Assembly: GCA_041392805.1 (NCBI GenBank)
Contig: JAWKLJ010000002.1
Location: forward strand, 1,131,001-1,195,000
Direction of reading: 5' to 3'
Length of the DNA stretch: 64,000 bases
Origin: Saprospiraceae bacterium
GTDB lineage: Bacteria > Bacteroidota > Bacteroidia > Chitinophagales > Saprospiraceae
Below the pieces are notes generated by a model. That model searched no databases, was not told where the DNA came from, and worked only from the letters and a program-made list of their open reading frames with translations. Made by a program: the position numbers and the translations under genes. Positions within the stretch are counted from its first letter, which is position 1; each line of letters begins with the position of its first letter. Positions 9,220 to 19,507 of the stretch are shown one piece after another.

Positions 9220-10485
9220 ATGCTAATTGAAATAGTTAAATGGCTGGAAAAAATATTTGGCGATTTTGGCGGTGCAGGGCTTTTTAATTACATCTCCTTT
9301 CGGGCTGGCGTGGCGATGATTATTTCGCTAACTATCTCGATGATCTTCGGTGGGCGCATCATTCGCTACCTGCAAAAGCAGCAGGTAGGAGAAACGGTAA
9401 GAGACCTTGGCTTGGATGGACAACTCAAAAAACAAGGTACACCAACGATGGGAGGCGTAATTATTATCATGGCCATTGTTATTCCGTCCCTTTTGATGGC
9501 CAAATTGAACAATATATATATCATCCTCTTATTGGTCTCTACCCTTTGGATGGGTGTGATTGGGTTTGTGGATGATTATATCAAGGTCTTTCGAAAGAAT
9601 AAAGATGGCCTGGCTGGTAAATTTAAAGTACTGGGACAGGTCGGATTGGGTTTAATCATAGGTATTACCATGTTGATAAGCGACCAGGTCGTGGTAAGAA
9701 TGGATGTAAAGCATGCCCAACAGATTGGCTTGGTGGAGACAGTTGGAGAACAGCCAGCGACGGTTATCAGCAATAATGAAAATACGGCGCAAAAGGCAGA
9801 TTATAAGACCAATTTGACCAATGTGCCTTTTTTGAAAGGTAATCGACTGGACTATGCTAAATTGTTGCCTTTGGATCGGGAAAAGTCTCACCAATGGGTC
9901 TGGTTGTTGTTCATCCCCTTTGTTATCTTTTTGGTAACAGCAGTAAGTAATGCGGCAAACTTGACAGATGGATTAGATGGCCTGGCAACGGGTGTTTCTG
10001 GTATTATTGGGGTGACCCTGGGTATCCTGGCTTATGTGTCGGGCAATGCAATCACGGCCAATTACCTCAATATTCTGCACCTCCCTGGGACAGGCGAAAT
10101 GGTGATTTTTGCCGCTAGTTTGATCGGTGGCTGTATCGGCTTTTTATGGTACAATGCTTATCCCGCTCAGGTATTTATGGGCGATACGGGAAGCTTGACC
10201 TTAGGCGGAATCATTGCCGCGATGGCCATCTTACTGAGAAAAGAACTGCTGATCCCTATTCTTTGTGGGGTATTTATGATGGAGACGATTTCAGTGATCA
10301 TACAAGTCTCTTACTTCAAGTACACCAAAAAGAAATATGGAGAAGGACGCCGGGTGTTCTTAATGTCGCCTTTGCATCATCATTTCCAGAAAAAAGGAAT
10401 GCCTGAGGCAAAAATTGTGACCCGCTTTTGGATTGTCGGTGTGTTATTGGCAGTCATCACGATTTTAACCTTAAAAATCCGTTAG
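9220..10485 (+). CDS. mraY: Phospho-N-acetylmuramoyl-pentapeptide-transferase MraY
   Basis: An integral membrane enzyme of 421 residues that moves phospho-MurNAc-pentapeptide onto undecaprenyl phosphate to make lipid I. About ten hydrophobic helices are visible. Family motifs present are TMGGV, GFVDDYIK with the Asp pair, NAANLTDGLDGLATG, GDTGSL and the histidine motif PLHHHFQKKG. A hydrophilic insert (about residues 160-225) makes it longer than proteobacterial MraY; this insert is common in Bacteroidota. It is part of the contiguous wall operon. Confidence 0.95.
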   Translation: MLIEIVKWLEKIFGDFGGAGLFNYISFRAGVAMIISLTISMIFGGRIIRYLQKQQVGETVRDLGLDGQLKKQGTPTMGGVIIIMAIVIPSLLMAKLNNIYIILLLVSTLWMGVIGFVDDYIKVFRKNKDGLAGKFKVLGQVGLGLIIGITMLISDQVVVRMDVKHAQQIGLVETVGEQPATVISNNENTAQKADYKTNLTNVPFLKGNRLDYAKLLPLDREKSHQWVWLLFIPFVIFLVTAVSNAANLTDGLDGLATGVSGIIGVTLGILAYVSGNAITANYLNILHLPGTGEMVIFAASLIGGCIGFLWYNAYPAQVFMGDTGSLTLGGIIAAMAILLRKELLIPILCGVFMMETISVIIQVSYFKYTKKKYGEGRRVFLMSPLHHHFQKKGMPEAKIVTRFWIVGVLLAVITILTLKIR

Positions 10486-10488
10486 GGT

Positions 10489-11796
10489 ATGAAAGTTGCC
10501 ATTTTAGGAGCAGGAGAAAGTGGGGTAGGGGCAGCACTTTTAGCGGCACAAGCGGGATACGAATTGTGGGTATCCGATAAAGGTCAAATAGCGGATCGGT
10601 ACAAAAAAGAATTAGAAGAAAATGGCCTTCCATACGAGGAAGGACAACATACTTGGGAGGAAATTGCACAAGCTGACCTCGTGATTAAAAGCCCTGGCAT
10701 TCCGGATAAGGTGCCTATCATCCAACAATTGTTGGAAAAAGGTATTCCGGTTATTTCTGAAATTGAATTTGCCAGTCGCTTTACCACCGCTCCCATCATT
10801 GGCATCACTGGAAGTAACGGTAAAACCACCACCACCACCTTACTCTATCATTTATTGCTAGCTGGCGGTTTGGATGTAGGGATGGCAGGTAATGTAGGGA
10901 AAAGCTTTGCCCGACAACTGGTGGAAGCACCGCGTGCGTACTACGTGCTGGAACTCAGCAGTTTTCAGCTGGACGGGATTATCCATTTCCGCCCGATGTT
11001 AGCCTTATTGCTGAACATCACGCCGGACCACCTGGACCGTTACAACTACCAATTGGAACAATATATTCATTCCAAGTTTAGGCTTTGCCTTAATCAAGGA
11101 GAAGGAGATGAATTGTTTTATGGTGGTGACGACCGAAATGTGACCGATCATTTGTTTTTGGTTCCTGAAAAGGTCAAGCAATGGGGCATTTCGAAGGACA
11201 TGATTAAAGGAAAAAAGGTGGTGGCCAACGGCGAATGGTTTGATTTGGAAACGACCCCATTGCGGGGAATGCACAATGCGTTGAATGCCTTGTTTGCCAT
11301 TCATGCCGCACAGCATCTAGGATTGAGTGGAATACAGATACAGGAAGGTTTGAATACATTCCAGACCGTTCCACATCGCTTGGAGAAAGTGGCGGAAGTA
11401 GCAGGGGTGGAATACATTAATGACAGTAAAGCAACCAATGTAGATGCGGTTTATTATGCTTTGCAAGCCATGGAAAAGCCCATCGTCTGGGTCGTGGGTG
11501 GACAAGATAAGGGGAATGATTACACGCCGTTGATGTCCTTGGCACAGGAAAAAGTAAAAGCCATTGTTTGCCTGGGAGTGGATAATGAAAAAATTATCAA
11601 CACCTTCAGGCACCTGAGCATCCCGATAGAAGAAACACGAAGCGCTGCAAAAGCAGTGCAGGTTGGACAATCCTTAGCCAAAGCCGGGGATGTCGTACTG
11701 CTTTCTCCAGCTTGTGCCAGTTTTGATTTATTCAAAAATTACTTGGACAGAGGAGATCAGTTTAGAGAAGCCGTTTTAGACATTATTAACCATTAA
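10489..11796 (+). CDS. murD: UDP-N-acetylmuramoylalanine--D-glutamate ligase MurD
   Basis: A cytoplasmic ligase of 435 residues that adds D-glutamate to UDP-MurNAc-L-Ala. It has an N-terminal Rossmann-like domain (ILGAGESGVGAALLA), the ATP loop GSNGKTTTTT with Lys at about residue 112, and the C-terminal signature PHRLEKVAEVAGVEYINDSK. The length is typical. It starts three bases after mraY and continues the ordered murE-mraY-murD-ftsW-murG-murC run. Confidence 0.95.
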   Translation: MKVAILGAGESGVGAALLAAQAGYELWVSDKGQIADRYKKELEENGLPYEEGQHTWEEIAQADLVIKSPGIPDKVPIIQQLLEKGIPVISEIEFASRFTTAPIIGITGSNGKTTTTTLLYHLLLAGGLDVGMAGNVGKSFARQLVEAPRAYYVLELSSFQLDGIIHFRPMLALLLNITPDHLDRYNYQLEQYIHSKFRLCLNQGEGDELFYGGDDRNVTDHLFLVPEKVKQWGISKDMIKGKKVVANGEWFDLETTPLRGMHNALNALFAIHAAQHLGLSGIQIQEGLNTFQTVPHRLEKVAEVAGVEYINDSKATNVDAVYYALQAMEKPIVWVVGGQDKGNDYTPLMSLAQEKVKAIVCLGVDNEKIINTFRHLSIPIEETRSAAKAVQVGQSLAKAGDVVLLSPACASFDLFKNYLDRGDQFREAVLDIINH

Positions 11797-11808
11797 TCAA
11801 TTATAAAC

Positions 11809-12945
11809 GTGTCAACAGTAGCCGCAAGAATATATGCAGAATTAAGAGGTGATAAGGCCATATGGGCTATTCTCGCGCTGTTGTCTATTTTCTCCTTGAT
11901 GGCGGTTTACAGTGCAACGGGTACGATGGCCTATCGGCGTTATGGCGGCAATACAGAGGGCTTTTTGATTAAACACGGGGTGATTCTGTCCGCAGGATTG
12001 TTTTTGACCTATGTTTTTCACCTGATGCATTATTTGCGCTTTTCAAGGTGGGCCCCCATCATGATGGCGATCATTGTCCCCCTACTCATGTATACCATTG
12101 CGTTTGGTGTGGAAAGAAATGATGCCCAAAGATGGATAGGCATTCCGTTTACCGGGCTGACTTTCCAAACCTCCGAACTGGCCAAGTTGACCCTCATTAT
12201 GTACGTGGCGAGGGCTATTTCGAGCAAACAGGAATATATAAAGGATTTTCAGGAGGCCTTTTTGCCTATTATCGTTCCTGTTTTGATGATTTGCGGCCTG
12301 ATTGCCCCAGCGGATTTGTCAACGGCAGCTATCCTGTTTTTTACCTGCATTCTAATGATGTTTGTAGGAAGGGTGGATTTGAAATACATCGGATTGCTAT
12401 TGTTTCTTGGCCTGGTTCTATTTTCCTTTTTATATACCCTGGGCAATTTCTTCCCAGATGTCATTAGGGTGAATACCTGGACCACGAGAGTGAGTACCTT
12501 TTTGGATGGCTCATCGGATTTAGCGCAGGTGAACCAGGCAAAAATTGCCATTGCCAATGGCGAATTTTTTGGCTTAGGCCCTGGCAACAGCATTCAACGA
12601 AATTTTTTACCCGTTGGGTATTCAGATTTTATTTATGCTGTGATCTGTGAAGAATATGGTGTCATCGGCGGTGCTTTTCTAATCGGTCTTTACGTCCTGT
12701 TATTTTTCCGCACTACCCGTTTGGTGACCAAAAGTCCTAAGGCCTTTGGAGCCATGCTGGCCATGGGGTTGAGTATCTTATTGATAACGCAGGCTTTTAT
12801 AAACATCGCCGTTTCTGTCAATTTGGTTCCCGTGACAGGGGTGACCTTACCGATGATCAGTTACGGAGGAACATCCCTTTTGTTTACCTGTGTTTCCTTT
12901 GGAATCATATTGAGTGTTAGCAAATATATCGAATCAGTGAGTTAA
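11809..12945 (+). CDS. ftsW: Septal peptidoglycan glycosyltransferase FtsW
   Basis: A SEDS-family membrane protein of 378 residues that polymerises lipid II at the septum together with FtsI. Multiple membrane helices are visible, and the signature near the C terminus is TGVTLPMISYGGTSLL. The start is GTG (encoding MSTVAARIY); no in-frame ATG precedes it in the 12-base gap after murD. Ten helices are expected of the family; I count about nine or ten by eye. Confidence 0.93.
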   Translation: MSTVAARIYAELRGDKAIWAILALLSIFSLMAVYSATGTMAYRRYGGNTEGFLIKHGVILSAGLFLTYVFHLMHYLRFSRWAPIMMAIIVPLLMYTIAFGVERNDAQRWIGIPFTGLTFQTSELAKLTLIMYVARAISSKQEYIKDFQEAFLPIIVPVLMICGLIAPADLSTAAILFFTCILMMFVGRVDLKYIGLLLFLGLVLFSFLYTLGNFFPDVIRVNTWTTRVSTFLDGSSDLAQVNQAKIAIANGEFFGLGPGNSIQRNFLPVGYSDFIYAVICEEYGVIGGAFLIGLYVLLFFRTTRLVTKSPKAFGAMLAMGLSILLITQAFINIAVSVNLVPVTGVTLPMISYGGTSLLFTCVSFGIILSVSKYIESVS

Positions 12946-12951
12946 AGACAT

Positions 12952-14073
12952 ATGAGTACCCGGGAACCATTGAAAATAATAATTAGCGGCGGTGGCAGTG
13001 GCGGCCATGTTTTTCCGGCCCTGGCTATTGCAGATGCTATACGGGCAAAAGTGCCTGATGCAAATATTTTGTTTGTCGGAGCGAAAGGGAAGATAGAGAT
13101 GGAAAAGGTGCCTCAAGCGGGTTATCCGATCAAGGGCCTTTGGATTAGCGGCTTTCACCGAAAATTGACATTGCGGAACCTGGTTTTTCCTTTTAAACTG
13201 ATAAGCAGTTTGGTTAAATCCTGGGGAATTATCCGGTCCTTTCGGCCTCAAGTAGTGGTTGGAGTAGGTGGTTTTGCCAGCGGCCCAGTGTTGCAACTGG
13301 CCAATTGGCTGGGCATTCCCGCTTTGATTCAGGAGCAAAATTCTTATCCGGGAATAACCAACCGCCTTTTGGCAAATAAAGTGGACAAGATTTGTATTGC
13401 CTATGATCGGATGGACCGCTATTTTCCCAAAGAAAAACTCGTAATGACGGGTAACCCTGTACGGCAATCTTTTTCCACAAAACAGCTTCCAAAAGAAGAA
13501 GCTTATGCTCATTTTGGCTTAAAAGCGGGCAAGGCAACCCTTTTTGCTTTTGGAGGGAGCCTGGGTGCGCAGTCGATCAATGAGGCCTTGGCTGCCAACA
13601 GCGATCTCATGCAGCAGCATCCGGAGGTGCAACTATTATGGCAAGCCGGAAAATTGTATTATGATCGTTTTAAGGACAGCGCCATGGCCCAGCTACCTAA
13701 TGTAAGCATCAAGCCGTTCATTGATAGAATGGATTTGGCTTATGCCATGACAGACTTGGTCATCTGTAGAGCGGGCGCCCTGACGATTGCCGAATTGAGC
13801 TTGCTGGGGCAAGCAGCCTTGTTGATTCCTTCCCCAAATGTGGCGGAAGATCACCAAACGATGAATGCCAAGGCCCTGCTGGATAAGCAGGCTTGTATCT
13901 TGGTAAAAGACCAGGATGCCAAGGCAGATATCTTGACCCAGGCCCTCGCTACCCTGAAGGATGAAAATCTGCTAGCCACTTTATCCAGTAATGTGCGCAG
14001 CTTGGCTAAACCAGCCGCCGCAGCCATGATTGCAGACGAGGTGATCGCTTTAGCTAAAAAGAAAGGGCATTAA
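12952..14073 (+). CDS. murG: UDP-N-acetylglucosamine--lipid I N-acetylglucosaminyltransferase MurG
   Basis: A peripheral inner-membrane GT28 enzyme of 373 residues that turns lipid I into lipid II. Visible motifs are the N-terminal glycine-rich loop SGGGSGGHVFPALAIADA, QEQNSYPGITNRLLA, TGNPVR at the domain boundary, FGGSLGAQSIN and the UDP-GlcNAc site in the second Rossmann domain (RAGALTIAEL). Six bases separate it from ftsW. Confidence 0.95.
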   Translation: MSTREPLKIIISGGGSGGHVFPALAIADAIRAKVPDANILFVGAKGKIEMEKVPQAGYPIKGLWISGFHRKLTLRNLVFPFKLISSLVKSWGIIRSFRPQVVVGVGGFASGPVLQLANWLGIPALIQEQNSYPGITNRLLANKVDKICIAYDRMDRYFPKEKLVMTGNPVRQSFSTKQLPKEEAYAHFGLKAGKATLFAFGGSLGAQSINEALAANSDLMQQHPEVQLLWQAGKLYYDRFKDSAMAQLPNVSIKPFIDRMDLAYAMTDLVICRAGALTIAELSLLGQAALLIPSPNVAEDHQTMNAKALLDKQACILVKDQDAKADILTQALATLKDENLLATLSSNVRSLAKPAAAAMIADEVIALAKKKGH

Positions 14074-14075
14074 TC

Positions 14076-15425
14076 ATGGAACAGAACATGAATTTGAAAG
14101 ATATACGAACGTGCTATTTTGTTGGAATTGGCGGCATTGGAATGAGTGCGATTGCCCGCTATTTTAACCGCATCGGGATAGCCGTTCATGGATACGATAA
14201 AACGGAAACAAAACTTACCAAAACGTTGGTGAGCGAAGGGATCCACATCCATTATGAGGATGATTTGACAAAAATACCTACAGGTGTGGACTTGGTGGTC
14301 TATACTCCCGCCGTTCCGGCTACCTTGGGCGAACTGCAATACCTGAAAAGCCAGGGCTTGCCTATCAAAAAACGAGCAGAGGTACTCGGTATCATCAGTC
14401 GCGGTCGCAAAACGATTGCTATCGCAGGTACCCACGGGAAAACGACGACCACCACTATTACGACCCACCTTTTGCGGGAAGGGGGAATCGATTGTTCTGC
14501 TTTTTTGGGTGGGATTGCCCAAAATTACGGCTCTAATTTCATCGCCGGCAAGAGTGAATGGGTAGTGGTAGAAGCCGATGAATACGATCGTTCTTTTTTA
14601 CAGCTGTCTCCCGATATCGCTGCCATTTTGTCTATGGATGCTGATCACCTGGATATTTACGGCGATAAGGAGAACATGTTGGAAACGGGTTTTAAGGCTT
14701 TTGCCAGAAAATTAGGCCCGGAAGGAGAATTGTGGGTGCGGCAGGATTTGCAAAGCCATTTTCCCCACGCCCATACCTTTGGTTTGGAAACAGGGGAGGC
14801 AAAAAGTAGCCAAATAGCGGTTGAAGAAGGCTTTTTTACCTTTGATTACAATGGCCCAAAAGGCGAGATCAAAGGATTGAAATTTACCCTTCCCGGCCGC
14901 CATAATATTGAGAACGCCACCGTTGCTATAACGATAGCACTGGGGTTGGGCGTAAAACCAGCAGCCATTCGCCAGGCACTGATGACCTTCAAAGGGATCA
15001 AAAGGCGATTTGACATTATTCATAGGAGTGAAGAAGTGGTGTACATCGACGATTATGCTCATCATCCGACCGAGTTGAAGGCGGCTATACAGGCGGCCAG
15101 ACAGCTGTTTCCCGGGCGACATATCTGCGGCATTTTTCAACCCCACTTGTACTCCAGGACACGGGATTTTGTCGATGGTTTTGCAGAGGCCCTCGATGGC
15201 TTGGATGAACCCATTTTAATGGATATCTATCCGGCAAGAGAGCTTCCTATACCTGGTGTTACGTCTATGATGATACTGGAGAGAATGAAGAATAAGCACA
15301 AACGGTTACTTGCGAGAGAAGACATTCTGCCCTATTTGCAGGCCAATAAGGTAGATGTTTTACTAACGCTGGGAGCTGGCAATATAGATCAATTGATTGA
15401 ACCAATAAGCAGTCTGTTAAGTTGA
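14076..15425 (+). CDS. murC: UDP-N-acetylmuramate--L-alanine ligase MurC
   Basis: A cytoplasmic ligase of 449 residues that adds the first amino acid, L-Ala, to UDP-MurNAc. It shows FVGIGGIGMSAIARYF near the N terminus, the ATP loop GTHGKTTTTT with Lys at about residue 122, and IDDYAHHPTE in the C-terminal domain. The ATG at 14076 is used; a second in-frame ATG lies four codons later and is an equally possible start. The gene begins two bases after murG. Confidence 0.95.
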   Translation: MEQNMNLKDIRTCYFVGIGGIGMSAIARYFNRIGIAVHGYDKTETKLTKTLVSEGIHIHYEDDLTKIPTGVDLVVYTPAVPATLGELQYLKSQGLPIKKRAEVLGIISRGRKTIAIAGTHGKTTTTTITTHLLREGGIDCSAFLGGIAQNYGSNFIAGKSEWVVVEADEYDRSFLQLSPDIAAILSMDADHLDIYGDKENMLETGFKAFARKLGPEGELWVRQDLQSHFPHAHTFGLETGEAKSSQIAVEEGFFTFDYNGPKGEIKGLKFTLPGRHNIENATVAITIALGLGVKPAAIRQALMTFKGIKRRFDIIHRSEEVVYIDDYAHHPTELKAAIQAARQLFPGRHICGIFQPHLYSRTRDFVDGFAEALDGLDEPILMDIYPARELPIPGVTSMMILERMKNKHKRLLAREDILPYLQANKVDVLLTLGAGNIDQLIEPISSLLS

Positions 15426-15426
15426 T

Positions 15427-16215
15427 ATGGCAAACAAACGCATAAGTCCGGATTATATTAAAAGTCTAAAAAAAATAGGCTGGGCGGTCTTATTCTTTGT
15501 CTCCTTGGGATTGGTTTTTAATTCAGTTGGTAAAAAGGAAAATGCAGCGGTAAAGAAAATCAATGTCAATATTAGCCCGCTGAGTGATGGCAGTAAGTTG
15601 GTAACCGAAGACGACATTGAAAAAACAATTGAGCTTCGTTTTGGCGTCCCACTCACTGCCCTGGCCGTGAAGGAGGTAAATATAGAGCGACTTGAAAGGG
15701 TGCTGGAAGAAGACCCCTTTATCATTGATGCCGAAGCTTATTTAGACGCTCAAAACAGGGTGACGATTGATATCGTTCAACGCGAACCCATTTTGAGGGT
15801 CATTGACAATAATGGATTGAATTACTACCTGGATAAGGATGGGTTTAAAATGCCGCTGTCTGAACATTACTCGGCTAGGGTAATGGTGGCCACGGGCAAT
15901 TTACCCCCGCATGTTCCCAGCTTTCTGACCCGCCCCCAGAATTATCTGAGGGAAGTGTTTGAGCTAACGGAAATTTTGAAAGCGGATGATTTTTTTAAAG
16001 CCCTGATCCAGCAAATTCACGTGAGCAATAGGGGCGAATTGACCTTGATCCCGGTCGTTGGTAGGCATAAGATCTATTTCGGCCGCTATCGCGATCCTGA
16101 GGATAAATTGGAAAGACTCAAGGTGTATTACCAGAAAATACTTCCGAATGAAGGTTTTCGTCGGCACAGTAGTATTGACCTGAGGTATAAGGGGCAAGTG
16201 GTAGGGAAGCGATAA
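15427..16215 (+). CDS. ftsQ: Cell division protein FtsQ
   Basis: A 262-residue bitopic protein. A short cytoplasmic tail and one membrane helix (about residues 16-34) are followed by a POTRA-like domain (from LVTEDDIEKTIELRFG through LEEDPFIIDAEAYL) and a second periplasmic domain. FtsQ connects early and late divisome proteins and binds FtsL. Similarity within the family is modest, but topology and position between murC and ftsA are decisive. It is the last gene of the tightly packed operon; a 124-base gap follows. Confidence 0.88.
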   Translation: MANKRISPDYIKSLKKIGWAVLFFVSLGLVFNSVGKKENAAVKKINVNISPLSDGSKLVTEDDIEKTIELRFGVPLTALAVKEVNIERLERVLEEDPFIIDAEAYLDAQNRVTIDIVQREPILRVIDNNGLNYYLDKDGFKMPLSEHYSARVMVATGNLPPHVPSFLTRPQNYLREVFELTEILKADDFFKALIQQIHVSNRGELTLIPVVGRHKIYFGRYRDPEDKLERLKVYYQKILPNEGFRRHSSIDLRYKGQVVGKR

Positions 16216-16339
16216 AACAAGATTGATTAGGATTTTAAAACATATTATTTTAATTTAGTGTAAATTTTGAATTATTTTAGGTGTAGGAGGCTAATTTTTT
16301 ATACTGGCTATACCTTTTGAACCAAAAAAATAATGAAAG

Positions 16340-17647
16340 ATGGAAACAAAACCTTTTAATTCAAACGTCGTAGTCGCATTGGATATCGGTACGACCAAGG
16401 TTTGCGCCATCGCTGGTCGAAGGAATGAACACGGTAAGTTAGAAATCTTGGGATTCGGCAAAGTCGATTCCGAGGGAGTGCTGCGTGGAGTGGTTTCAAA
16501 TATCGAGAAAACAGTGAAGGCAATTGGTGAGGCAACGGAATACGCACGCCGTAGCGCTAAAACAGATTTCAAAGTGGTGCAAGTTGGTATTGCTGGGCAA
16601 CACATCAAAAGCCTGCAACACCGGGGTATTCTCACCCGAGACAATGACCACACTGAAATCAGTATGCGTGACATTGATCGACTTATCAGTGACATGTATA
16701 AATTAGTATTGCCTCCGGGGGATAAAATCCTGCACGTTATTCCACAGGAATATACGGTCGATAACGAACAGGGCATTACCGATCCCATCGGAATGTCAGG
16801 CATTCGCCTGGAAGCCAATTTCCACATTATTACCGGTCAGATTTCCGCCTCTAATAACATTCACCGCTGTGTGGAAAGAACGGGACTGAAAGTAGCTAAT
16901 ATGACCCTCGAACCGATTGCCTCTGCGGCAGCTGTGCTGAGTGAGGAGGAAAAAGAGGCTGGGGTTGCTTTAGTCGATATCGGAGGCGGAACCACAGATA
17001 TCACGGTCTTTCAGGATGGGATCATCCGCCATACTGCTGTCATCCCTTTTGGTGGCAATGTGATCACCAAAGACATTAAAGAAGGTTGCAGTGTGATGGC
17101 CCAACAGGCAGAACGCCTAAAAATAAAATTTGGCTCCGCCTTGGCGGATGAGGTCTACGACAACCGCATCATTACCATACCTGGCTTGAAAGGTCGTGAT
17201 CCCAAAGAGATTTCAGAGAAAAACCTGGCTCGAATTATTCAGGCAAGGGTGGAAGAAATACTGGATTATGTCGTTTGGGAAATCCGACGTTCAGGTTATG
17301 AACGAAAGTTGATTGGTGGCTTGGTACTAACCGGTGGTGGTGCCTTGTTGAATCACATCGACAAGTTGGCCGAATTCCATACGGGCATAAGTGCGCGAAT
17401 CGGTATCCCGGTTGAGCACCTGGCCCATGGTTATAGCGAACAATTGAGTAGCCCAATCTATGCAACAGGCGTTGGTTTATTGCTGAAAGGATTGGACGAT
17501 CTGGATACAGGCAAATTTGTGATCGAAGAAAAAGAGGAAGAGCCTGAATTAACGACAGTGGAAGATGTCAATACCAACAAATGGTATGATCAGCTATTCA
17601 AGAAAACGAAGGAATGGTTTGAAACCGAACCAGATACTGATTTTTAA
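16340..17647 (+). CDS. ftsA: Cell division protein FtsA
   Basis: An actin-like ATPase of 435 residues that tethers FtsZ filaments to the membrane. Nucleotide-binding motifs are visible: ALDIGTTKVCAIAG at the N terminus, VALVDIGGGTTDITVF in the middle and GLVLTGGGALLNHI near the end. The C terminus (WYDQLFKKTKEWFE) is amphipathic and should be the membrane-targeting helix. The AT-rich gap upstream contains TACCTTTTG close to the start, one T away from a Bacteroidota -7 box, so it may have its own promoter. Confidence 0.95.
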   Translation: METKPFNSNVVVALDIGTTKVCAIAGRRNEHGKLEILGFGKVDSEGVLRGVVSNIEKTVKAIGEATEYARRSAKTDFKVVQVGIAGQHIKSLQHRGILTRDNDHTEISMRDIDRLISDMYKLVLPPGDKILHVIPQEYTVDNEQGITDPIGMSGIRLEANFHIITGQISASNNIHRCVERTGLKVANMTLEPIASAAAVLSEEEKEAGVALVDIGGGTTDITVFQDGIIRHTAVIPFGGNVITKDIKEGCSVMAQQAERLKIKFGSALADEVYDNRIITIPGLKGRDPKEISEKNLARIIQARVEEILDYVVWEIRRSGYERKLIGGLVLTGGGALLNHIDKLAEFHTGISARIGIPVEHLAHGYSEQLSSPIYATGVGLLLKGLDDLDTGKFVIEEKEEEPELTTVEDVNTNKWYDQLFKKTKEWFETEPDTDF

Positions 17648-17878
17648 GCCTATGCTTGACATTTTGTTGAAAAGGTTAAGGGGGGGAAGTTTAAGGTTTA
17701 AAGTTTAAAGCCCGGAATAGGGTGCTAAACTGCTCAACTTTTAATCTCCTAAACAGCAAATGTCCAGTAGAATGATATTATACTAATAACAAATAATCCC
17801 TATTTAATAGGTTGTTGGATGAGCACTTACTGATACTAAAAGCCGTCCAGCGCATTTTTACAAAAAAAACCAGCAGCC
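17648..17878. other. Intergenic spacer between ftsA and ftsZ
   Basis: This spacer holds a short tandem of GTTTAA-like units (about 17688-17708) and the near-palindrome CCTATTTAATAGG (about 17799-17811). Either could mark transcription control of ftsZ, but I cannot assign a promoter with confidence. Confidence 0.35.
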
Positions 17879-19333
17879 ATGATGTTTGATTTGCCAAAAG
17901 ATGAAAGCCCTATCATAAAAGTTATCGGCGTAGGTGGTGGTGGTAGCAATGCCGTTACCCATATGTACCGACAAGGTATTGTAGGTGTAGATTTTGCCGT
18001 TTGCAATACGGATTCTCAGGCCATGGACCTGAGCCCGGTGCCTACTCGTATGCAATTGGGGCCAAATTTGACAGAAGGTCGCGGAGCCGGAAATAAACCC
18101 AATATTGGAAAACTGGCCTGCGAAGAATCTATCGAAGAAATTCGCAAATACCTGGATAATAACTGCAAAATGTTATTTATTACCGCAGGTATGGGCGGTG
18201 GTACCGGAACGGGTGCCGGACCAATTATTGCAAAAGCGGCCAGAGAAATGGATATTCTAACGGTAGGGATCGTAACCTTGCCTTTTACTTTTGAAGGCCG
18301 GAAAAGAACGGTGCATGGTGCCGAAGGATTAGAGGAGATGAAAAGAAATGTCGATACCCTGATTGTCATTTCAAATGATAAACTGCGCCAGATTCATGGA
18401 AACCTGTCCATTTCTGATGCCTTCTCCAGGGCAGATAATATTTTGACCACTGCGGCCAAAGGCATTGCCGAAATCATTACCGTTCCTGGATACGTCAACG
18501 TCGACTTCGAGGATGTCAATACCGTTATGCGGGATAGTGGCGTAGCTATTATGGGGACCGCCTCTGCCGAAGGGGAAGACCGTGCGCGCCGGGCCGTCGA
18601 CGAGGCTTTGCATTCACCATTGTTGGAAGATAATGATATCAAAGGGGCACAGCATATCTTGCTCAATATTACTTCCGGGACAAAAGAAGTAACCATGGAC
18701 GAAATTTTCGAAATAACGGAATTCGTTCAGGAAGAAGCAGGGTATGGCACAGACTTGATCTGGGGTAATTGCTATGATGAATCGCTTGGCGAAAAAATCA
18801 GCGTGACCGTCATTGCAACTGGTTTTGATAATAGGACCAACCACCTGAAAACCAAACAAGACGACCGCATTATTGTCTCTCTTGATGACGAGACCACTAA
18901 GCCGATCACTCATCAACCGGATAAAAAAAAAGGTTTATCTGATATAGGTTTTGAAGGCTTTAATGAGGCATCTTCCCAAACCATTGAGTTCGATGATGTT
19001 CGCTCTACCATAGATAAGTACCAGCGCAATCGTTACTCCTATGATGAGCCTTATCAAAAAGACCAGGACAAGGAAAAAAGGGAAGAGGAAATGCGCAGGC
19101 AAAAAGAGCAGGAAATTAAACGCCGGGAGCGCCTTCGCAATACCAATTTGAAATTGAGTAATCCGAATACGATCAATGAATTGGAGGCTGAGCCAGCATA
19201 CCTCAGGCGTGGCGTTCACTTAGATGACGTCCCTAGTTCAGGCGATGAAACGATGTCTAAATGGACCATTTCAGACGATGATGAACTGGAATTTCGACAA
19301 AACAACTCTTATTTACACGACAATGTAGATTAA
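17879..19333 (+). CDS. ftsZ: Cell division GTPase FtsZ
   Basis: A tubulin-like GTPase of 484 residues that forms the division ring. Motifs are GVGGGGSNAVTHM at the N terminus, the tubulin signature GGGTGTG at residues 106-112 and the T7-loop region. About 160 residues of charged linker (repeated E, K and R around KEKREEEMRRQKEQ) follow, then PAYLRR, a C-terminal motif common in Bacteroidota FtsZ. Length is large because of this linker, which is usual for the phylum. Two ATGs are adjacent (17879 and 17882); either may be used. Confidence 0.96.
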   Translation: MMFDLPKDESPIIKVIGVGGGGSNAVTHMYRQGIVGVDFAVCNTDSQAMDLSPVPTRMQLGPNLTEGRGAGNKPNIGKLACEESIEEIRKYLDNNCKMLFITAGMGGGTGTGAGPIIAKAAREMDILTVGIVTLPFTFEGRKRTVHGAEGLEEMKRNVDTLIVISNDKLRQIHGNLSISDAFSRADNILTTAAKGIAEIITVPGYVNVDFEDVNTVMRDSGVAIMGTASAEGEDRARRAVDEALHSPLLEDNDIKGAQHILLNITSGTKEVTMDEIFEITEFVQEEAGYGTDLIWGNCYDESLGEKISVTVIATGFDNRTNHLKTKQDDRIIVSLDDETTKPITHQPDKKKGLSDIGFEGFNEASSQTIEFDDVRSTIDKYQRNRYSYDEPYQKDQDKEKREEEMRRQKEQEIKRRERLRNTNLKLSNPNTINELEAEPAYLRRGVHLDDVPSSGDETMSKWTISDDDELEFRQNNSYLHDNVD

Positions 19334-19467
19334 TTTGATGACTGCTGGTTTCTGAACAACACACAAGAACTTTTCATTTGTCCAAGGCAATCTTACTTGC
19401 CGCCTAAGACAGTAGCTTGTTATAGGGGAATCGGCCCTTTTTTCAAGCTATAAAACCTTAGCTTTGC

Positions 19468-19507
19468 TAAATCCGCTACCCTGCCCAGGGGGCGGATTTA
19501 GTTTTTG
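19468..19507 (+). terminator. Hairpin terminator after ftsZ
   Basis: The arms TAAATCCGC (19468-19476) and GCGGATTTA (19492-19500) can pair for nine bases around a loop of 15, and GTTTTTGG follows. It lies between ftsZ and the convergent gene on the - strand and overlaps that gene's last codons, so it may serve both. Confidence 0.6.
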